Below are positions 22,895-31,618 of a stretch of DNA of 47,299 nucleotides, piece after piece. The position numbers were made by a program, and so were the translations under genes. Within the stretch, counting starts at the first letter, position 1, and each line of letters starts with the position of its first letter. The notes beneath the pieces were generated by a model, which was not told where the DNA came from, ran no database searches, and saw only the letters and a list, made by a program, of their open reading frames with translations. Source of the DNA: Spirochaetota bacterium (lineage in GTDB: Bacteria > Spirochaetota > Spirochaetia > Sphaerochaetales > Sphaerochaetaceae). The DNA lies in contig CAKJZO010000043.1 in assembly GCA_918298275.1 (NCBI GenBank), positions 1-47,299 of the forward strand. Direction: 5' to 3'.

Positions 22895-24847
22895 TCAATC
22901 CGTCACAAGGCAGGCACCAGATGCGGTTGCATTGTCGGAGCTGAACTTAATAAAACCGATGGTCGAGGCATACTGGACTGTCAAATCATCCATACCGATT
23001 GTAGTTCCGGCAGGAAATGAATCAGCGGAAGTAAGTGTTATTACCAACTTTGTGCCCTTTGTTTTTGCAGGTACCGAAACTTGATACCAGCCATCCATGG
23101 AACCGGAACCTGTTACGAAAGCCTGATTATAAGCCTTCATCAGAGGGGTCGTAACATTGTTTTTCGAATCCTTGGCGATGGTAATATCATCTGTACTTGA
23201 GAATACAACTTCATTAATCAAGACAGAATCATTGGTGCCATCACCATTTTTGGGCCTAACGGCTACAGTAATCTTATCACTGGATGAGAGGGGTTTAATC
23301 TTGAACTGGATATAGTTTCCATTGTTGATTATTGGACCCATCATTTCAAGAGAGTATGTAATTGAAGATGCTTCTGCTGTAGTGGTAACTTCAAACTTAG
23401 GACTTCTCTTACTGCTGTTATCTGTTGCTACATCGCCGCCAAATTCAGAATCTCCAAGAAGATGTCCGATTACCTGGCCAACCAAAGCATTCTCATATGT
23501 AGCTGCCTCATACCACTTCTTACCTGCTGCTCGATCCGCCTCAGAAAGAGAATTCAGTGCCTCTGTACCTTTTCCAATTGCAAAGACCGGAACAGGCTGA
23601 GTGGAGTGATCTCCACTGGGAGCTTTTACCATCGAGAAATCTGTTTCCCATCCTTCTCTGAGCTGTGTTGCACCGGTCTCATGGTCCGCAGTGACAATCA
23701 GAGCTGTATCCGGATGCTCAAGGACATACTTGAGAGCGATAGCAACGGCCTCATCGGTGCTCTGGACTTCCTTTACGATTCCATAGGTATTGGCAGAACC
23801 ATCAAGGGGAGTATTACCGTGACCGAAGTGGTCAGTGTAAGTATTTTCAATCATGACAACAAAACCCTGATCGGTTTTATCATGTGCATCTAGCCAAGAA
23901 AGAGCATAGGCAGTCATCTGCTGTAGATTCGGGAACTTGGAATTATCTGTGTCGAATCTTGCGAACTTATTGGCTGTTGCAGAGAAAAGAGCCCACATTT
24001 TGATGTCGTCATTAAAATGATCAACAACCTTTGCTGCTGAATTATACAATTTCATTTTGTTGTCTACAGTGTACTGATACAGTTCATTTCCGGAATTGAA
24101 GTAACCGGAATAACCGGAGTAATCATTTCCCATGAATAAATCGGCACCAAAAACAATCTGCTGTTCAGCCATCTTAGTCCATCCCTGGCTTCTGTTTTTG
24201 TTGTGCACACTATAGACTGCAGGAGTTGCATCTTCCATCTCTGCATTCGACACAATTCCAACTAACTTTCCATGCTCCCTTGCAAGCTCGGACATATTCT
24301 TAAGCTCGTTTCCTTCAGCATCAATTGAAGCAAAAAGCTTTGTTGTCTTGTAGCCGGTAGCAAGAGCTGTACCACCAGCAGCACTGTCAGTGTAGATTCC
24401 TTCACGAGTAAGAGTCGTAGATGCTCCGATATAGGGAAGCTGTGTCATAATCAACTCACCACACCACTGTTCGGAAGCTCTGACATGAGTAATACCCATA
24501 CCATCACTGATAATGACGATAACATTCTTGACATCCTTAAAGTAACCTGGAGTTGCAAGTGCCTGGGCCAAGGCAGCCTTAAGACCTGGAGTCACATTGG
24601 TTACTTCCGTCTTCATATCTCCCTGAAGAATGGCATCAGGAACAGTTACAGAACCTTCATCCTTTATAGTCCACATAGGAGTTGTGACTTTTTCAGCCCA
24701 CCCGGCAGGCATATAGTACTTTATTGCAGCACCGGTATCAGGTTTAGTATCAGGCTCAGGTTGTACCTCGTTTTTACATGCAATGATGACAAACACCATC
24801 ATAAGAGCCAAGAGAATTGATAGAATTCTGAAAGAAATCTTCTTCAT
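22895..24847 (-). CDS. Alkaline phosphatase lipoprotein with a C-terminal beta-sandwich domain
   Basis: 650 residues; lipobox VIIAC-K (Cys24). Catalytic residues in PhoA order: Asp115 (VIIISDGMG), nucleophile Ser155 (YTDSAAGGT), Glu334-Asp339-His343 (VMIENTYTDHFGH, same spacing as E322-D327-H331 in E. coli), Asp388-His389 (VTADHETG) and His414 (GDHSTQPVP). So this is an active-looking phosphomonoesterase. After about residue 470 an extra 180-residue beta-rich part follows (YIQFKIKPLSSSDKITVAV, MDGWYQVSVPA, IGMDDLTVQY) that resembles the unnamed domain of the neighbouring lipoproteins. Anchored to a membrane face, probably outer. Upstream lies a hairpin with a U-rich tail. Confidence 0.9.
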   Translation of the reverse strand: MKKISFRILSILLALMMVFVIIACKNEVQPEPDTKPDTGAAIKYYMPAGWAEKVTTPMWTIKDEGSVTVPDAILQGDMKTEVTNVTPGLKAALAQALATPGYFKDVKNVIVIISDGMGITHVRASEQWCGELIMTQLPYIGASTTLTREGIYTDSAAGGTALATGYKTTKLFASIDAEGNELKNMSELAREHGKLVGIVSNAEMEDATPAVYSVHNKNRSQGWTKMAEQQIVFGADLFMGNDYSGYSGYFNSGNELYQYTVDNKMKLYNSAAKVVDHFNDDIKMWALFSATANKFARFDTDNSKFPNLQQMTAYALSWLDAHDKTDQGFVVMIENTYTDHFGHGNTPLDGSANTYGIVKEVQSTDEAVAIALKYVLEHPDTALIVTADHETGATQLREGWETDFSMVKAPSGDHSTQPVPVFAIGKGTEALNSLSEADRAAGKKWYEAATYENALVGQVIGHLLGDSEFGGDVATDNSSKRSPKFEVTTTAEASSITYSLEMMGPIINNGNYIQFKIKPLSSSDKITVAVRPKNGDGTNDSVLINEVVFSSTDDITIAKDSKNNVTTPLMKAYNQAFVTGSGSMDGWYQVSVPAKTKGTKLVITLTSADSFPAGTTIGMDDLTVQYASTIGFIKFSSDNATASGACLVTD

Positions 24848-24886
24848 AAAAACTCCTTTTTATCTATTACCTCAGGATAAAAACAA

Positions 24887-24908
24887 CTGGCCGTCAATAG
24901 GCGGCCAG
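24887..24908 (-). terminator. Intercistronic hairpin with U-rich tail
   Basis: Minus-strand CTGGCCG and CGGCCAG around an 8-base loop, then TTGTTTTTAT. It looks like an attenuator or partial terminator inside the operon, which would lower expression of the phosphatase and GH18 genes behind it. Confidence 0.55.
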
Positions 24909-24917
24909 GAAGAATCA

Positions 24918-26087
24918 TTAGTAAAGAGAACTCACACACTCATAAAGGGTACTCTGTACAGAAACACCCTTACCGATTCCATAGAAACAAACGTCGGAAA
25001 CAGATCCGTCGACAGGACATCCGCAAATCAGTAATGCAGTATCCGGATTCTCAAGCACATACTTGACTGCTACTGCAACACCTTCATCGAAATCCTGAAC
25101 TCCGTTCGAATCCAATGCGGAAGACGGACTGTAAGACATCAGAAGAGCAAACCCATCGTCATCCATTATACTTTGCATCCATGCCAGAGCAAAGGCTGCC
25201 TCCTGTCTGAAAGAAGGAAGCGTACTGTCATTTTCAAATATCGTATACAGCAAATTCACTGCACTATGGTGATTTTTGCTTTCGTCAAGGTAGAAATAAA
25301 CATCATCCTTTTTGTACAGGGAAATTGCATCTGCCAGGGTTGAATTGATTACAGCGCTCGATTTGTAAATCTGATTAACTTGGTCTGCATCGGAATCAAC
25401 CTTGGTGAAATCACCTTTTCCTACAGTCAAAGCAATTCTGGAGGAAGTCTGATTCCCGGAAGCATCCTCAATTGGATTGAACTGATTGAAGCTGACCTCG
25501 GCCTTTGAAACCTCATTGTCGTCGTGTGTAGTCATCCTTCTCATGCTGTTGGATGAAATCTCTCCCCAGGAAACAATGCCAATCTTTGACTTAAAAAGGT
25601 CATTGGCAATGTAGTCTACTAGAAGTTTGCTATCAGTATCCGTGAACTTTGAGGATGTTGTTCCTTTTACAGGAAAGCTGTTAAGTATTAGTTCGCCATA
25701 TTGTGTGGTCGAACCCTCTATAATATCCGATGTCAGGCCTTCACAGACGATGACAATCAGGTTTTTTGCGCTATTGAAAGCAAGCGGGTTTTTCAACCCG
25801 GCCTTGAGAGCCTTGGATACACCAGTAACTAATCCTGATGTGACTGCAGCAGGGATATTTTGGTATCCTGATTTACTGATTTCCCAGGAAGGGATATTCA
25901 CACCGGACAATCCGGCGTTGATAGTAGCGGGAGAGGTCCCCTCAGAAATAGTTTCAGACTCAATAAGAGCTGAATCAAGAATCATTTCAGCTGGTTTCTC
26001 CGGAGCAACCTCCTGCTTGCAGGAACAAAGTCCTGCAAGCAGAAGAACTGCGACCAGAGAAAACAGAAAAACTGTTTTTCTAATCAT
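24918..26087 (-). CDS. Alkaline-phosphatase-fold lipoprotein with lost active site
   Basis: 389 residues from the ATG at 26087. Signal with lipobox GLCSC-K. Alignment by eye to the two flanking phosphatases is good (VTSGVSKALKAGLKNPLAFNSAKNLIVIVCEGL; FRQEAAFALAWMQSIMDDDGFALLMSYS; DEGVAVAVKYVLENPDTALLI; VCFYGIGKG), but catalytic positions are gone: SDGMG is CEGLTS, TDSAAGG is TDTDSKL, the IENTxTDxxGH box is MSYSPSSALDS, TADHETG is CGCPVDG, and the last metal His motif is missing. It also lacks the C-terminal extra region. The reading frame is intact over its whole length, so this is a pseudoenzyme rather than a broken gene. It may act as a binding or scaffold protein for the same substrates. 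Confidence 0.85.
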   Translation of the reverse strand: MIRKTVFLFSLVAVLLLAGLCSCKQEVAPEKPAEMILDSALIESETISEGTSPATINAGLSGVNIPSWEISKSGYQNIPAAVTSGLVTGVSKALKAGLKNPLAFNSAKNLIVIVCEGLTSDIIEGSTTQYGELILNSFPVKGTTSSKFTDTDSKLLVDYIANDLFKSKIGIVSWGEISSNSMRRMTTHDDNEVSKAEVSFNQFNPIEDASGNQTSSRIALTVGKGDFTKVDSDADQVNQIYKSSAVINSTLADAISLYKKDDVYFYLDESKNHHSAVNLLYTIFENDSTLPSFRQEAAFALAWMQSIMDDDGFALLMSYSPSSALDSNGVQDFDEGVAVAVKYVLENPDTALLICGCPVDGSVSDVCFYGIGKGVSVQSTLYECVSSLY

Positions 26088-26098
26088 AGGAATAATCC

Positions 26099-28033
26099 TT
26101 ATTTTGTGATAATGGACTCCCACAAGCGCTTGCCATATGGCTTGCCGCTTGTTGAGAAGGCCTGTCCCTTGTCAGTGTTGTCATTGGTCAGACCGAAAGG
26201 CTCACCTGTAATCAACTGACCCATGAGAGCACCTGTAATCCAACCTTCATGGACATTTCCGTTCTCCTCAACACCTGCTTTGGGATTAGAACCAAATTTG
26301 GTATTGATTGCAGCAGCTGAGAAGTTCTGGGCACCTGCACCAAAAGCATAAAGAGGAACATTCTGGCTTGAGTGTCCGCTCGTGGTACTCTTCATCAAGC
26401 TGATATCATTCTCCCAACCCTCTCTGAGAACGATTCCACCGGTCTCATGGTCAGCAGAGATGACAAGCAGTGTATCCGGATGCTCAAGGACATACTTGAC
26501 TGCGATTGCAACACCTTCATCGAAGCACTGAACCTCATTCAGCATTTCAACCGGCTTCTGGGCATGCCCCCAACCATCGGTACATGTGTTCTCAATGATA
26601 CAGAAGAAACCTGTACCGGCATCATCAGCTTCCTTATCCATCTGATAGAGAGTATAGGCAACCATCTCCGGCCAGGACGGATAATTCTTTCCAACCGTTC
26701 CACTCAGGAGATAACCTCTGTTAGGCTTGCTTGAATCATAGTCGTTTCCACTGCTATTCCAAGATCCTAAAACAGGTTTAGTGAAGTTTGTGTTTTCAAC
26801 AAGAGCTTTGAAAGATGTTTTCTGCGTAACCTTACTACTCGGTGTATCACTCAAAACACCCTCGATTTCCGTAATGGCTTCAGCAAGTCCGCTAGTAGCA
26901 TGCGAACCCTCGTTTTTAAGCCAATCGAGGTAATCCTTGAGATTATCCGCATTTGTCGGCCAAGTCATGAAGATATTGCGCCTTGTAGCAGGATCCTCAT
27001 ACTCATAAATTGTATAATATACTGAGAATGGAGCCATCTTGTACTTTTCATCGGTGCTCAGTCCCTCGAAATAGGCAATCGGATCAGCATGGCTTGCATT
27101 TGAAATCTTCTGCTTTGAAATGGCATCGTCTATTCCACCCTTCTCGCCGGCTTCAAGCCTCTGAGCCATAGTTTTTCCAGCACCGGTATAGTCCTCCGTG
27201 TACCAGTCCCAGCCCATGAGAAGATCAAGACCCTGCTCGACGATAGCATATCTGAAAGCCTTGTAGGTCAGAACATCGGTGTGATATCTATTTGTATCAT
27301 GAATCATTGCATCGGAAGGAGTTGCATCAAGGACGTTATCGTTGGTGACGTTAGCGGTCTTCCATCCCTTGGAATGTGCGGCTTCAATCAAAGTCATTAC
27401 CGGGTTTGCATCTACATCAAGAGAGATATAACCATATCTTGTCTTGTAACCTGCAAGAACCTGTGTACCACCAGCACAGCTGTCAGTTGTCGTGTGAGAA
27501 GAATAATTCGTATTAGTCGAATTATTTCCTGAACTATCGAAGCTATACTGCTTATATGAATCCGTCTTCGACTCTGTTGCATACGGTAGATAATCCAGCA
27601 GAAGCTCGCCCTTGTACTCTCTGGACGCATTGACTTCCGTTACTCCCCATCCGTCGCTGAAGAGGAAAATAATATTCTTCGGGGTCTCGTCAAAGAAACT
27701 CTGTGGAGTATTCAAGACGGCATCCTTAAGAGCCTGTGAAACATTCGTGTTTGAATCAATTGCACCGGCAAAGCTGTAAGTTACATCCGGAAGACCTTTC
27801 ATACCCTTTGCATCTGCACTCCAGGTCATTGGAATAGAGAAGCCTCCTTTCAGCTTAACACTACCGGCAGGAAGAATCGGGTCGCAATGCTCCGATTTTG
27901 TCTTAGCATCCCAAGACTCACTTCTATCCGGAGTAACCGGCTGCTGTTCGGGTTCAGCCTTACAGGAAATCGATACGAAGAGCACTGAAATCATCATCAG
28001 TGCAACAAGAAGTAAACTAAGAAATCTCTTCAT
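26099..28033 (-). CDS. Alkaline phosphatase lipoprotein, large form
   Basis: 644 residues; lipobox VSISC-K (Cys24). Active-site set intact: Asp127 (FLFSDGWG), nucleophile Ser185 (TTDSCAGGT), FCIIENTCTDGWGHAQ with Glu, Asp and His in PhoA spacing, ISADHETGGI, and SGHSSQNVPLYAFG. Insertions relative to the other phosphatase lie between the Asp and Ser motifs (Ser/Thr/Asn-rich SSGNNSTNTNYSSHT) and in the crown region (residues about 300-420). No C-terminal accessory domain. GGAGGGAAATAA precedes the ATG. The next gene, the pseudo-phosphatase, starts 11 bases later. Confidence 0.9.
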   Translation of the reverse strand: MKRFLSLLLVALMMISVLFVSISCKAEPEQQPVTPDRSESWDAKTKSEHCDPILPAGSVKLKGGFSIPMTWSADAKGMKGLPDVTYSFAGAIDSNTNVSQALKDAVLNTPQSFFDETPKNIIFLFSDGWGVTEVNASREYKGELLLDYLPYATESKTDSYKQYSFDSSGNNSTNTNYSSHTTTDSCAGGTQVLAGYKTRYGYISLDVDANPVMTLIEAAHSKGWKTANVTNDNVLDATPSDAMIHDTNRYHTDVLTYKAFRYAIVEQGLDLLMGWDWYTEDYTGAGKTMAQRLEAGEKGGIDDAISKQKISNASHADPIAYFEGLSTDEKYKMAPFSVYYTIYEYEDPATRRNIFMTWPTNADNLKDYLDWLKNEGSHATSGLAEAITEIEGVLSDTPSSKVTQKTSFKALVENTNFTKPVLGSWNSSGNDYDSSKPNRGYLLSGTVGKNYPSWPEMVAYTLYQMDKEADDAGTGFFCIIENTCTDGWGHAQKPVEMLNEVQCFDEGVAIAVKYVLEHPDTLLVISADHETGGIVLREGWENDISLMKSTTSGHSSQNVPLYAFGAGAQNFSAAAINTKFGSNPKAGVEENGNVHEGWITGALMGQLITGEPFGLTNDNTDKGQAFSTSGKPYGKRLWESIITK

Positions 28034-28063
28034 TTATTTCCCTCCATTTGTTTGAATAACAGA

Positions 28064-28690
28064 TTAATCGTTCGGTATTTCCTCGATAAAAACATTGTCG
28101 AGGAAGAAGATTCTTGCCTTAGTATGTTTGTCATCAATCTTGAAGTAAATTGTTACTTTATCAATCGGACTAGTAATCTCAACATTATGATTATCAATAA
28201 GAGTTTCCATATCTTCGGGCCGTATTGTACCGCTGACCTTTACCCACTCTGAGGCAGAAGCAGGGACATCCATTCCTGTGGTTTCTTTTGCCTCATAGAA
28301 AGGATCTACACTGGGAACGAGATAGCAGTTACTCTCCCATTCCTCTGCATAATCACGTAGCTGCGTAGGATGGAATTCGATAGAAATACCGAAAGTCGCA
28401 TCTTTCTCGGCCTTGTTAAGTTTGAACCAGGCTTCGATATAATAACTCTTGGACCTGTCAAAGAACGATGTAGCATCAATGGCGACTCCGCTCCAAGTCT
28501 CAGTATTCTTAATCTGAAGACACTTGGAACCGTCGATTCCCTTCTTGTCAACAATCTTCAGGCTTGCGAATTCCTCGACCCAGTCTTTTGTTGTTCCACT
28601 TTCCAAATCACCGAACGGGACAAGGTTCTCTGCAAATGTCAGTGCACATGCAAGTGCAAGCATAGCAATGATCAACAGTGTTTTCTTCAT
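28064..28690 (-). CDS. Secreted CBM4/9-like carbohydrate-binding protein
   Basis: 208 residues with a Sec signal cleaved near TFA-EN; no lipid Cys, unlike its neighbours, so it is free in the periplasm or secreted. The mature chain is one beta-sandwich: NLVPFGDLESGTTKDW, KCLQIKNTETWSGVAIDATSFF, KSYYIEAWFKLNKA, FGISIEFHP, ASEWVKVSGTIRPE, and the closing KARIFFLDNVFIEEI. This order is typical of CBM4/9-type modules. It is a paralogue of the lipoprotein encoded first in the operon (shared SYYVEASFK-like and LDNVYIKDL-like strands). Confidence 0.75.
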   Translation of the reverse strand: MKKTLLIIAMLALACALTFAENLVPFGDLESGTTKDWVEEFASLKIVDKKGIDGSKCLQIKNTETWSGVAIDATSFFDRSKSYYIEAWFKLNKAEKDATFGISIEFHPTQLRDYAEEWESNCYLVPSVDPFYEAKETTGMDVPASASEWVKVSGTIRPEDMETLIDNHNVEITSPIDKVTIYFKIDDKHTKARIFFLDNVFIEEIPND

Positions 28691-28709
28691 AATATATCTC
28701 CTTAAATAA

Positions 28710-29345
28710 TTATTCCGCTGCCGGTCTTACGATCAATACATCAAGTTCATCCGGGGCACTGACGAAAGGCATAATATCCGCATCCTCGTCCAACGATGTT
28801 ATATCCACGTTTTCTCCGCCAATTGTCAGATTCTTTATTGCTATGAAACTACTTGCCCAAGTCCCGGCATCGACATACAGCGTGAATCCGATTGATGAAG
28901 CTGCTACTACATCTGCAGCAGGTACTTCAACGATATACCATCCGTTTGCATCCTTTTCAAAGGACTCAACTGACGTATCGGAAATAAACCTCGCATAATC
29001 CCCGTCACCCTTTCTTACGGTTAAGGTAGATGCATTTTCGGTGAACTTGGCCAGGAATGTAATGGCTTGACCATCGGTAACACTCTTATTTAGGACAAAC
29101 TGGAACTTATTGGGCTGTTTCTCGTTCGTTGCATCTTCTCCGGATTTAACCCTCAGAACACCTGTTTCCCATTCGGGTTCAACAATAGCGGCAATAATCT
29201 CAGCTGTCGTTGGCTCTGTTGTTCCCGAACCTGATCCCGAGTCTGATCCCGGAGTAGCTTCCGCTGCCGGCTGCGGATCCTGCTTACATGAAGCGAAAGC
29301 AAAAACCGCTAACAAGACGAAAAGAATAACCAATACTTTTCTCAT
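28710..29345 (-). CDS. Lipoprotein with one unnamed beta-sandwich domain
   Basis: 211 residues; lipobox FAFASC-K (Cys20), then a flexible linker rich in Gly, Ser and Pro (about 25-47). Residues about 60-190 carry the domain shared in this operon: NKFQFVLNKSVTDGQAITFLAKF, LTVRKGDGDYARF, DANGWYIVEVPAAD, IGFTLYVDA, FIAIKNLTIGGENVDI. The order (edge strands, then DxNGW, then a closing xxIKNxTxxG) suggests a carbohydrate-binding jelly roll. Function unassigned. Confidence 0.7.
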   Translation of the reverse strand: MRKVLVILFVLLAVFAFASCKQDPQPAAEATPGSDSGSGSGTTEPTTAEIIAAIVEPEWETGVLRVKSGEDATNEKQPNKFQFVLNKSVTDGQAITFLAKFTENASTLTVRKGDGDYARFISDTSVESFEKDANGWYIVEVPAADVVAASSIGFTLYVDAGTWASSFIAIKNLTIGGENVDITSLDEDADIMPFVSAPDELDVLIVRPAAE

Positions 29346-29405
29346 ATTCTCTCCTTTTTCTCTATCAAGTAGTCATACCATCTTCATAAGGAATGGTAAA
29401 ACATA

Positions 29406-30092
29406 TCATTCAGCGTCATTTGTTTCAGAAGCAAAGAATATCCTTTCAAGAACCGGATCAGTCTGGTCAGTGTTATCTGCACGGTTCCAGACTCCGTGAT
29501 CGCTCTTGAAGCCTGCTTCAGCTTCTTTTATGGTTTCCGGTCCATCAATAGCAAGTTTCTCGCCATTGAAAGTAAATTCCTTGATCTCAAGATACTCATC
29601 AACCTGGAATTTCTGATCGTAGTTTGCCAATTCAACCTTGATACCCGGAACGGTTCCTTCTCCTGCATCATAAGCTCCTTCCGCAGGTGCTTCAGGATAT
29701 GTGAATGTCATTGTAATCCATCCATCAGCATCCGGAGCGGAAACATAGGGATCTTCACTTTCCAGAATCTCATACTTGTACAGGAACTTGATTTTTTCAT
29801 CGCCGTCTCTCAGATACAGCATCGTAACAGGATGCTCGGATCTGTAAGTAATGGTAAGAACATCACCGGCTTTCGGCTCAAGGGCTTCATACAAAAAGCT
29901 AAACCTCTTTGCCTGCGTTGTTGCAGTAAGCCTGTAGTAGGCTTTTCCGGCAAGGACATCCTCATCAGTCGGTTTGGGAGTTGTGTCAATCTCTTCTTCC
30001 TGATTTTCCCCCTGCTTTTGGGGCTCATTTTTACAGGAGACAACAGCAAAACCAGCAATAAGACAAAGCAGAATAACACATAATTTCTTCAT
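29406..30092 (-). CDS. Lipoprotein with one unnamed beta-sandwich domain (CKNEP family)
   Basis: 228 residues; N-terminus MKKLCVILLCLIAGFAVVSCKNEP with lipid Cys20. Its signal and VSCKNEP are nearly the same as in the two proteins encoded upstream, so they arose by duplication. The domain covers about 50-185: YYRLTATTQAKRFSF, KAGDVLTITYRSE, VTMLYLRDGDEKIKF, PDADGWITMTFTYPE, EYLEIKEFTFNGEKL. No catalytic motif is apparent. A surface glycan-binding role is inferred from context. Confidence 0.7.
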   Translation of the reverse strand: MKKLCVILLCLIAGFAVVSCKNEPQKQGENQEEEIDTTPKPTDEDVLAGKAYYRLTATTQAKRFSFLYEALEPKAGDVLTITYRSEHPVTMLYLRDGDEKIKFLYKYEILESEDPYVSAPDADGWITMTFTYPEAPAEGAYDAGEGTVPGIKVELANYDQKFQVDEYLEIKEFTFNGEKLAIDGPETIKEAEAGFKSDHGVWNRADNTDQTDPVLERIFFASETNDAE

Positions 30093-30142
30093 GGATAATT
30101 GTTATTGTAATACCAGTTCAAACAAATAAAACGATAATCCAA

Positions 30143-30170
30143 AGTGCCATCCGGAATCCCGGATGGCACT
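30143..30170 (-). repeat. Intercistronic stem-loop, perfect 12-bp stem
   Basis: AGTGCCATCCGG and CCGGATGGCACT around a 4-base loop. On the RNA it is not followed by a U tract, so it is likely a processing or stability element that lets the upstream lipoprotein message accumulate. It shares AGTGCCA with the hairpin at 31564. Confidence 0.7.
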
Positions 30171-30190
30171 CGAATAAGAATTACAAATTA

Positions 30191-31534
30191 TCACTCTGCC
30201 GGGGCAGCATAGTACTCTTCAATCTCCGGGCAAGCAAATACATCCGAGACCTTATCCTCATCGAGAATCAGTGTACTTGTGACTGTCTTTGCCGGTGCTT
30301 CAGCATCAGGAGTGGTTGTGAGTGTTACACTTCTGATGTAAACGATATCTGCTTCATGACCAATGTTGGCAGCAGCAAAATACTGATCCCTGAAGTCAAC
30401 GACAAATGTTGAAGGATAACTCAATGTAGACTCTGAAGGAACTGCAGTTCCCGCAGGCGGGAACGTATAGGTCAAAGTAATCCATCCGTCAGCATCCGGC
30501 TCGCTTACCGTCTGCCAGTATCCGGGATAGGCAACACTGGAGTCAGCTTCGTAAATCCACTTCATTGAATCTTCTCTGAGGCTGAATGTGAAATCTCTGT
30601 CTGCAGTTGCAGGATCGTTTCTCTTTGCCTTATAGACAACTGTAAGAACATCACCTGCTTTTACTGTAACATTGGGATTCCATGCCAGTCTGAATTTATC
30701 CTGGTAATAGTTGGTATCACCAGTCTCTCCGGGGATTCCACCCTCCGTAGCAACCAGTCTGTAATAATGCCTTTCAATGGTGGGCTCAGCTCCGTAATAT
30801 ACATTTTTTGTGTCGAATGCAAGATTGTTGGTAGCAGTAGCTGTCGTGTAGGAGATGTCCTTCAGATAAAGCACATCGCCGACTGCATTTTTACCTGTAA
30901 TTTCCAGACGCAATCCGATTCCGATGTCAGCTGCCACAGTATCTCCTGTAACTGTATAAGTGAAGGTGTGCCATCCAGCCTCATCTGCTTCGTCTTCAGC
31001 ATATTCACCCTTAAAGAAATTACCATTTGTACTCTTGCTTCCCTGCATCTTACGAACGGTAATTGATGAGAATTCTCTATTTGACTTGTACTTAAACGAA
31101 AGCACATCACCGGCTTTCACCTGTGAGTCAAAGAGCCACTGCATTTGGAAACCATCGCTTACAACGGTAGCTGTCAGCTTGACAGTATCAGTAGCATATG
31201 CCACATTGATAGTCTGCTTTTCAGCAGCAGGAGCATTCACCCACTTGGCATACAGTGTGATTGACTGTGTGACGGGAGTCGTGAAGTCATACACATTCTC
31301 GAATGTATCTTCAGTGAACCATGTGTAGAAAATGGCTCCTTCCTTGGAAGGATCTGCCGGTTTCTCAACCACGGCATCTTTCACCACTGATGCATCGGCT
31401 ATAGCAGATCCACCCTGTGTGTCGAATTTAACAGTAAAGCTTTCCGGCTTCGGATCTGCCTTAGGTTCATTTTTACATGAAACGACGGCAAACACTGCTA
31501 AAAGGCAGAGTGCAATGATTAAAAGTTTTTTCAT
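30191..31534 (-). CDS. Lipoprotein: InlB-type repeat plus two unnamed beta-sandwich domains
   Basis: 447 residues; lipid Cys20 (VSCKNEP). Residues about 33-95 are a Listeria-Bacteroides/InlB B-repeat: FTVKFDTQGGSAIADASVVKD, VEKPADPSKEGAIFYTWFTE, DFTTPVTQSITLYAKW. Then two copies of the operon's shared domain: the first about 105-235 (VKLTATVVSDGFQMQW, KAGDVLSFKYKS, DEAGWHTFTYTV, LYLKDISY), the second about 255-410 (YYRLVATEGG, KAGDVLTVVYKAK, PDADGWITLTYTFPP, VYIRSVTLT). The most complex member of the family here. B-repeats act as stalks in surface proteins, so the two sandwiches are probably displayed for ligand binding. Confidence 0.78.
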   Translation of the reverse strand: MKKLLIIALCLLAVFAVVSCKNEPKADPKPESFTVKFDTQGGSAIADASVVKDAVVEKPADPSKEGAIFYTWFTEDTFENVYDFTTPVTQSITLYAKWVNAPAAEKQTINVAYATDTVKLTATVVSDGFQMQWLFDSQVKAGDVLSFKYKSNREFSSITVRKMQGSKSTNGNFFKGEYAEDEADEAGWHTFTYTVTGDTVAADIGIGLRLEITGKNAVGDVLYLKDISYTTATATNNLAFDTKNVYYGAEPTIERHYYRLVATEGGIPGETGDTNYYQDKFRLAWNPNVTVKAGDVLTVVYKAKRNDPATADRDFTFSLREDSMKWIYEADSSVAYPGYWQTVSEPDADGWITLTYTFPPAGTAVPSESTLSYPSTFVVDFRDQYFAAANIGHEADIVYIRSVTLTTTPDAEAPAKTVTSTLILDEDKVSDVFACPEIEEYYAAPAE

Positions 31535-31563
31535 TTTCTAATCCTCAAATAATCATAACGCCA

Positions 31564-31593
31564 AAGTGCCACAAGGTTGCCCTGGTGGCACTT
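31564..31593 (-). repeat. Intercistronic stem-loop
   Basis: AAGTGCCAC (31564-31572) pairs with GTGGCACTT (31585-31593); AGG/CCT adds an inner helix. No U tract follows on the minus strand. Same AAGTGCCA start as the hairpin at 30143. Confidence 0.65.
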
Positions 31594-31618
31594 AAGCAAT
31601 TAACAAGTCAATACACAA

